A stretch of DNA of 13,585 nucleotides from Blastocladiella britannica (lineage: Eukaryota; Blastocladiomycota; Blastocladiomycetes; Blastocladiales; Blastocladiaceae): contig MU625033.1 in assembly GCA_025349905.2 (NCBI GenBank), forward strand, positions 1 to 13,585. Reading direction: 5' to 3'. Of the stretch, positions 8,302-13,585 are shown piece by piece (positions within the stretch are counted from its first letter, which is position 1; each line of letters begins with the position of its first letter). Under the pieces are notes generated by a model, which searched no databases, was not told where the DNA came from, and worked only from the letters and a program-made list of their open reading frames with translations. Made by a program: the position numbers and the translations under genes.

Positions 8302-11300
8302 ATGGCTCCAACAGCACTATCGATGCCGTGCTTGCTGCCGTCGCGGGAAGACAACAGCAGTCCGATCTCGCCGTCCGCGTTTGTGCGCCACCGAGATGCG
8401 CTCACGTCCATGCCGATTCGGAAATTTTACGACGACGCAAAGAATGCGGCGCTCGCAGCACTGCCGACCCAGTCCGACACCTCGTTTGTTTCCGCATTTG
8501 CAACCTCACTTGCCGACTCGGTGAACGAGGATGACTTGTGCGACCGCATCATTGCCTTTTATGACGATTGCATGGCCATGCGGTCCGAAACGCGCATGAA
8601 GAATGAGAAAATGGCCGAATTCTTGCGTTCTTGTACGCACACACCTGTTTTTTGGGGGTGTTTCCTTGTTGAGCTCATAGATCAACATGAAATAAAACAG
8701 ACAAACCCATTGTGGACGATCTCAAGAGGAAGCGAGTCAATGCAGACGACTTTGTGCTTGCCAAAAAACTTGGTCATGGAGCATTTGGACAGGTGCGACA
8801 TATCCTTGCAAATATTTGAAGACACCTACTGATCGGATCCTTTGTTGATTGCTGGATAGGTCCATTTGGTTCGCGAGCGGGGCACTGGCAAGCTCTACGC
8901 ATTGAAAAAGATGTTCAAGGCGAAGCTGTCCGAGGGAATGGTACGTCGTCGCCTCTTGGCAACAATGGAGAGTCTCTCTGATGCTCACTTTGACCCATTT
9001 TCATCACAGCGGTACAGGGAGGAAAAGACGGTCCTCTCGGAAACTCAATCGCCGTTCCTGACCTCCTTGAAGGCGTCCTTTCAGGATGACGAGTGCCTGT
9101 ACTTGCTGATGGAGTACTGCGCCGGCGGCGACCTGCTGCGGCTCATGACCACCTACGACGACGAAAAGATGCCCGAACCCGACGTGAAATTCTACGCGGC
9201 CGAGGTCCTCATGTCCATTGCCGCGCTTCATGCGGCCGGGTACGCCCATCGCGACGTCAAGCCCGAAAACGTGATCCTGGACGCGCACGGGCACGTGAAA
9301 ATGGCCGATTTCGGGTCGTGCATCAAGGTCGGGTCGGACGGCCTGATTCGGTGCGCCATGGCCGTGGGCACCGCGGATTACTCGAGTCCCGAGGTGCTCG
9401 ACTCGATGAACGTCAAGAACCCGACGTATGGCCGCCACTGCGACTTTTGGGCGCTGGGAGTCCTGATTTTCGAGATGCTGCACGGGTGCCTGCCGTTTAA
9501 CGTGGAGGAGATCATGTCCCAGATTCTCAAAATTGATGTACGCCCTCGTGTCTTCTGCAACACCACAGAATCAAACTCATGCTCACGGGTGATATACCAT
9601 GAACTGAACAGGGAGACGTCGAGTTCGATGACAAGGAGACCGTGATCTCAGACGACGCCAAGGACCTCATTTGCAAGCTGCTCACCAAGGAAGCTCGGCG
9701 ACTGGGCCGCAACGGGGTCGAAGAGATCATGGCGCACCCATGGTTTGCGGGCATCACCTTCGCTGAGCTTCGGTCGCCGTCGTCCGTCCCGCCGTTTGTG
9801 CCGGCGCTCGAGTCTGACGACGATACCCAGTACTTTGAGCGCGATCTCTTGAACGAGGCGTACAAGGTGCCACCGCGGCCTCCGCCCACGTCCACCTTTG
9901 AGCCCCGCAATCTCCGGTTCCACGGGTTTTCGCACGTCGAGCCCGACGAAGATGACGACGATGACCTGCCCGAGCCAACTCCGCTCAGCAAGTCGCTCCC
10001 AATCACCAAAAAGGCGCTGACGCGCGAGCGCGGGGCTTCTCGGTCGCAGCCAGCGTCCGCGGGACCCGTGCCAGCACCTGTATTTCTCCCGCTCTCTGGC
10101 GGCAGTAATGGCACTAGTGGTGGCAATGCCGGGAGTTCCTTCCCGCCGACGTTGTCGAGTAAAAAAACCCAACTCCCGCCACCCACCATCGAGACGCTCC
10201 CAGCGCTCGCGGCCCAGGCGCTGGCAAAGCTTCCCGCCGCCCAGAGCTTGCCCCGAGCCGCATCGGGAGCGTCCACGCTCAGCGCCGCCGGTACAGCCAC
10301 CGTGGTAACGGCCACGTCAGAGCAGCTCACGTCGGCGCTGACGCGCGCCAGCGAGCTCGAAATGGAGGGAAGGCGGCTCAAGGAAAAGCTGGCGGCCGTC
10401 ACGGCCGAGCTCGACGCCGAACGGGCGGCGGCCGAGTCGTCACAGCGCGCGTTGCGGACCGAAGTGGCCGTGGGCCAAGCGGATCTCAATGCCGCTCGCG
10501 CCATGCTGGCGGCCGAGACCGCGCGCGCCAAGTCGGCCGAGGCCGAGACTGAGCGACTGCGCGGCGAAACCAAGGCTCTGGGTGCACAGTCGCAGACGGT
10601 GACGGCGCGGGCGGATCTGCTAGACCGGCGCCTCGCATCCGCCACCAGCGACCTGGACCGGGCGACGGCTCAGTCGGCGGCGGTGGCAACGGAACGGGAC
10701 GCGGCCCTCAAGCAAGTGGCCGCGCTCACGTCAGCTTTGGCAGAGCGGGAAACCAAGGCGCAATCGCAAGTCGCTGAGCTTCGCGACCAGCTGGCGGCCG
10801 CCGAGCGCCAACTGGCAGCACTGGCCGCCACCACAACGGACCTCGTTGCTGCTCGGGCCGAAATCGACCGGCTGTTGGCCAAAGTGTCCAAGCTCCAGGT
10901 CGAGCGGGCGGGCATGGAAGAGCACCTTCGTGTTCTGGGTCGCGAGACCGAAGAGCACGCCGTCTCTGCCGATCAGATCCAAGTACTTTCCGGAGAACTG
11001 GCATCTGCTCGCGGGGACCTTCTCGCTGAGCGCGAACGGGCGCGCATTCTGGCCGGCACCAACGACAAGACCGTGGCAGATCTCGCAGAGGCGCGGTCGA
11101 CCCACCAGGCCATGGCCAATTCGTTGAAGGAGGCAATTGCCGCACTGGAATCCAAGCTCAAGGCGGCCGAGGCAGATCGCTGCCAGTGGCAGACCAAGAC
11201 AGCAACGTTGGAGCAGGAGCTTGCGGTCGGTCAAGCAGCATTGGCAACTTTGGCAGCCGAGATGGTCAAAGTCCGTGCGCTCCTCGCCGAGTCGCTCGCG

Positions 11301-13421
11301 GCGCAAGAGGGACACGTGGCAACTGTTCTTGCCATGGAGGCCGCCCAGAGCGATCTCGCCGAGCTCTTGGATATGGTTGGATCGCTTCTCACGCGTATCT
11401 ATGCCACGCCGCCCGAGGACGCGCCACAACCAAAACAAATTTCCGGTGCAAGCGACATCTTCACGCGCGTTTGCGAGCATGTCGTTCAACTCGAGCGCCA
11501 GGGGGGCGAGTTGCGCACCGTGGTCAGTGCACACGAGTCTCGGATTTCCACGCTCGAAGCCGACCTGGCAGCCAAGGAAGCGGCGCGTCAAGCCGCGCTC
11601 AAGGACGCCGAGGAGGCCAGGCGGCTGGTGGAGAGCTCGACCGTCGACCTCGGAGCCGCCCGGTCCACGATCGTGGTACTGACGGCCGAGCGCGACGATT
11701 TGCAGCGCCAAGTGGTGCAGCTGACCGCGCCTCCAATCGACCTCTCCATTATCACGACATCGACACTTTCCACGGCCACGGTCCCCAGGGGCCCAGACGG
11801 AGCCCTGCACCCATCGCCCACCATGGAGACCATGTCGAGCAGCAGTGGCCCGAATGGGACGCCGCTGATGCTCCCCGGGTCGCCCACCACGCACACGCTG
11901 TCGAGCATCCACCCGCACTCGCCCACCCATTTGCGGACGGGGTCTCGGTCGAGTTCGACCACCCGCGGCAGTATTCTCTCTCCCGACGACCCGACAGTCG
12001 CGACCGACAGTGCGCCGCACAGTGCAAAGAAGCGCGGCGGGTTCTTTGGCGGCTCGTTTGCGACCGCGTTCAAGAAAAAAGCGGCCCGGGCCGAGTCGAC
12101 GCCGTACCTGAACGTGGCCGAGGTCGCGATCCCCAATCCGGCCGCGTCTGCTGCCACGGCGAAAAAGTCACGGGCCCCGCTCCCGCCGCGCTACAACACC
12201 TCGTCGCCCACGTCGATCGTTGTGGTGCTCCCGCACGAGGTCAAGGCCAACTTGGGGCTTAAAGGGTTCCGCATGATGAAGCTCAGTTACCTGGAGATCT
12301 CGCGCTCCAAGGTCCTGGTTGCCAAATCACCCAGCGATTTCAAAAAGGCTGCTCCCGAAATCATGAAGAGGTATCCTTTTTGTTATATATGTACTTTGCC
12401 TCAATACTGACAAGGGCATGGATGCTATTATGACAGCCAAGGAGATATGTTTAGCCTCAAGTTTGTGGACGAGTACCCAGACGCAGTCCGGCCCGAGGGT
12501 ATTGAGTATGTGGTCCGGTCGCTCGAGCTGTCCGTCATCAAGGGCCCGGTATTGCAAGCATCGGCCACCATGCACGCCATCGAGTTTGACGAGGTGAGGC
12601 GAAAGGACCGCGAGAGCATCAGCCACCGAAAGACGACGGAGCGCGCGATTCCGCCGTACCCGTCTGTCGCCGATGTGTTGGCGTGGGTCAAGAAGCAATC
12701 GCCCAAGGAGCTGCTGGCGACTCTCGCGGCCCTGGAAGACGAGCGAAAGCGCCTGGACCACACTGCGATTCACGGGCGGGACATGGTCGAGTCGCAAATG
12801 AAGGCAAGCGGGGCGATCCGGAGCAGGCCGAGCGAGTACAACAGCGCCACTGAGACGTGGCGGCTGATGGCGCTGCACATTGAGGAGCATGCGCGGCTGT
12901 ACATTCGCAATGCGCTGCGACGGGACTTTATTCGGCTGATTGCCAAGAACCTCGAGCAACTGGGCACGGAACGGGAGGTGCCCGAGCACCTCTTGGCGTC
13001 TCGAACCGACCAGCTCCAGACCTTACTGAACCGGATGCTCGATCGGCCCGACGTCGGGTACCATGACGTGTACATGCACAAGGGCCACTGCTTTGTGCGG
13101 TTCTTCCCGCCGCCGGGAACCAGCTTCGGGTGCCGCGAAATGGGCGACCGCATCTACTCGGACACGCCATGCTTCCGGTGCCCAGTGTGCTTTTACACGG
13201 TGTGCGTCGACCACGTCCATGACGTGACAGCCACGTGCTGCGACGCCTATGCGCTGGCCAACAAGGGCAAAAAGACGTACCTCCAACTCGAGAGCGAGTC
13301 CAGCGCCAAGGCGTGCTTTGAGGCATTCAAGCTGTTTGCTGCTGGCAGCGACTCGACCGGGATCGACTCGTCCAATCTCTTTGGGCTCGGGGAGGCGACC
13401 GACGACACGTCGGCCACGTAG
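8302..13421 (+). CDS. Rho-associated kinase (ROCK/DMPK family)-like protein, 6 exons
   Basis: Proposed exons are 8302-8632, 8701-8792, 8860-8940, 9010-9537, 9612-12370 and 12437-13421, giving 1591 residues; introns are 68, 67, 69, 74 and 66 nt. An in-frame TAG precedes the ATG. The N-terminal helical cap (about 69-112, ending NEKMAEFLRSY) leads into an AGC kinase domain, 128-389: GHGAFG 135-140, Lys157, Glu173, HRD 248-250, Asn255, DFGSC 268-272, Thr289 in the activation loop, SPE 294-296 and RLGRNGVEEI. The hydrophobic motif LRFHGFSHV is at 445-453. All catalytic residues are present. Coiled coil spans about 579-941 and 959-1052. A Ser/Pro-rich basic linker, 1053-1205, precedes an unassigned region. 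The end has a ROCK-like C1 inside a split PH: HKGHCF at 1478-1483, Cys/His cluster 1509-1532, then a final PH-like strand and helix. ROCK kinases act on myosin light chain control downstream of Rho. The activation loop reads GTADY rather than GTPDY. Confidence 0.85.
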
Positions 13422-13515
13422 CCTCTTTTTGATAAACCCATTTTTGTCCGTTTGTGCAATAGAAATAGTTTTTTTTTTTTTTGGGGTTTTTTGCATTTAA
13501 TGCGCAGCGAATGGA
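13422..13515. other. Spacer between convergent genes
   Basis: This 94-bp gap separates the stop codons of the kinase gene (plus) and the right-edge gene (minus). It has a T run of 14 at about 13469-13482. An ATTAAA on the minus strand (13496-13501), about 15 nt past the right-edge gene's stop, may be its polyadenylation signal. I see no canonical AATAAA for the kinase gene. Confidence 0.5.
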
Positions 13516-13585
13516 TCAGGCCGGTACGCTCATGTACTCGAGCCGCTTGAGTTTCCGCATCACTTCCTTTTCGCGGGTCTCGGCG
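13516..13585 (-). CDS. C-terminal fragment of an unidentified gene
   Basis: The minus strand is open from the window edge to a TGA at 13518-13516, encoding a 22-residue tail that ends MRKLKRLEYMSVPA. The segment is GC-rich with C/G-ending codons and is charged and helix-like, as expected of real coding sequence; the T-rich spacer starts just after the stop. Too short to assign a family. It converges with the kinase gene. Confidence 0.6.
   Translation of the reverse strand, partial: AETREKEVMRKLKRLEYMSVPA

Noticed and set aside
8302..13421. MRCK rather than ROCK identity for the kinase
   Set aside because: DFGSC is MRCK-like, but the protein ends after a C1 set inside a PH-like end, with HKGH-F as in ROCK, and has no CNH or CRIB domain.

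Overview
The window reads as nuclear DNA of a single-celled eukaryote. Genes are GC-rich and intron-bearing, spacers are short and AT-rich, and most introns are 56-76 nt with GTRYGY-like donors. It holds four complete protein genes, the tail of a fifth at the right edge, and perhaps a fragment at the left edge. I saw no tRNA, rRNA, transposon or CRISPR array.

Layout. (1) 285-1886, minus: a two-exon translation elongation GTPase of the EFL (elongation factor-like) class rather than canonical EF-1alpha. (2) 2101-4559, minus: a three-exon, 775-residue scaffold-like protein with a ubiquitin-like start, a disordered linker and a helical region. I tentatively place it in the ATG11/FIP200 autophagy scaffold family. 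(3) 4621-7926, minus: a five-exon, 1010-residue type I membrane protein with signal peptide, CUB, EGF, kelch repeats, PSI, one membrane span and a cytoplasmic tail, i.e. attractin/MEGF8-like. (4) 8302-13421, plus: a six-exon, 1591-residue Rho-kinase-like (ROCK/DMPK family) kinase with N-terminal helical cap, AGC kinase domain, long coiled coil and a C-terminal C1-in-PH module. (5) 13516-13585, minus: the last 22 codons of a convergent gene.

The gene set (EFL, ROCK-like kinase, attractin-like receptor) suggests an opisthokont or apusomonad-type protist. EFL is scattered across choanoflagellates, ichthyosporeans, chytrids and apusomonads. I cannot name the species; an apusomonad such as Thecamonas is one guess that fits.

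The genes do not form an obvious pathway. Three minus-strand genes run head to tail with very small gaps (61 bp between genes 3 and 2; 214 bp between genes 2 and 1). Genes 3 and 4 diverge from a shared 375-bp region that contains an imperfect inverted repeat. All exon joins were made by hand from splice-site phase and protein continuity; no transcript evidence was available.
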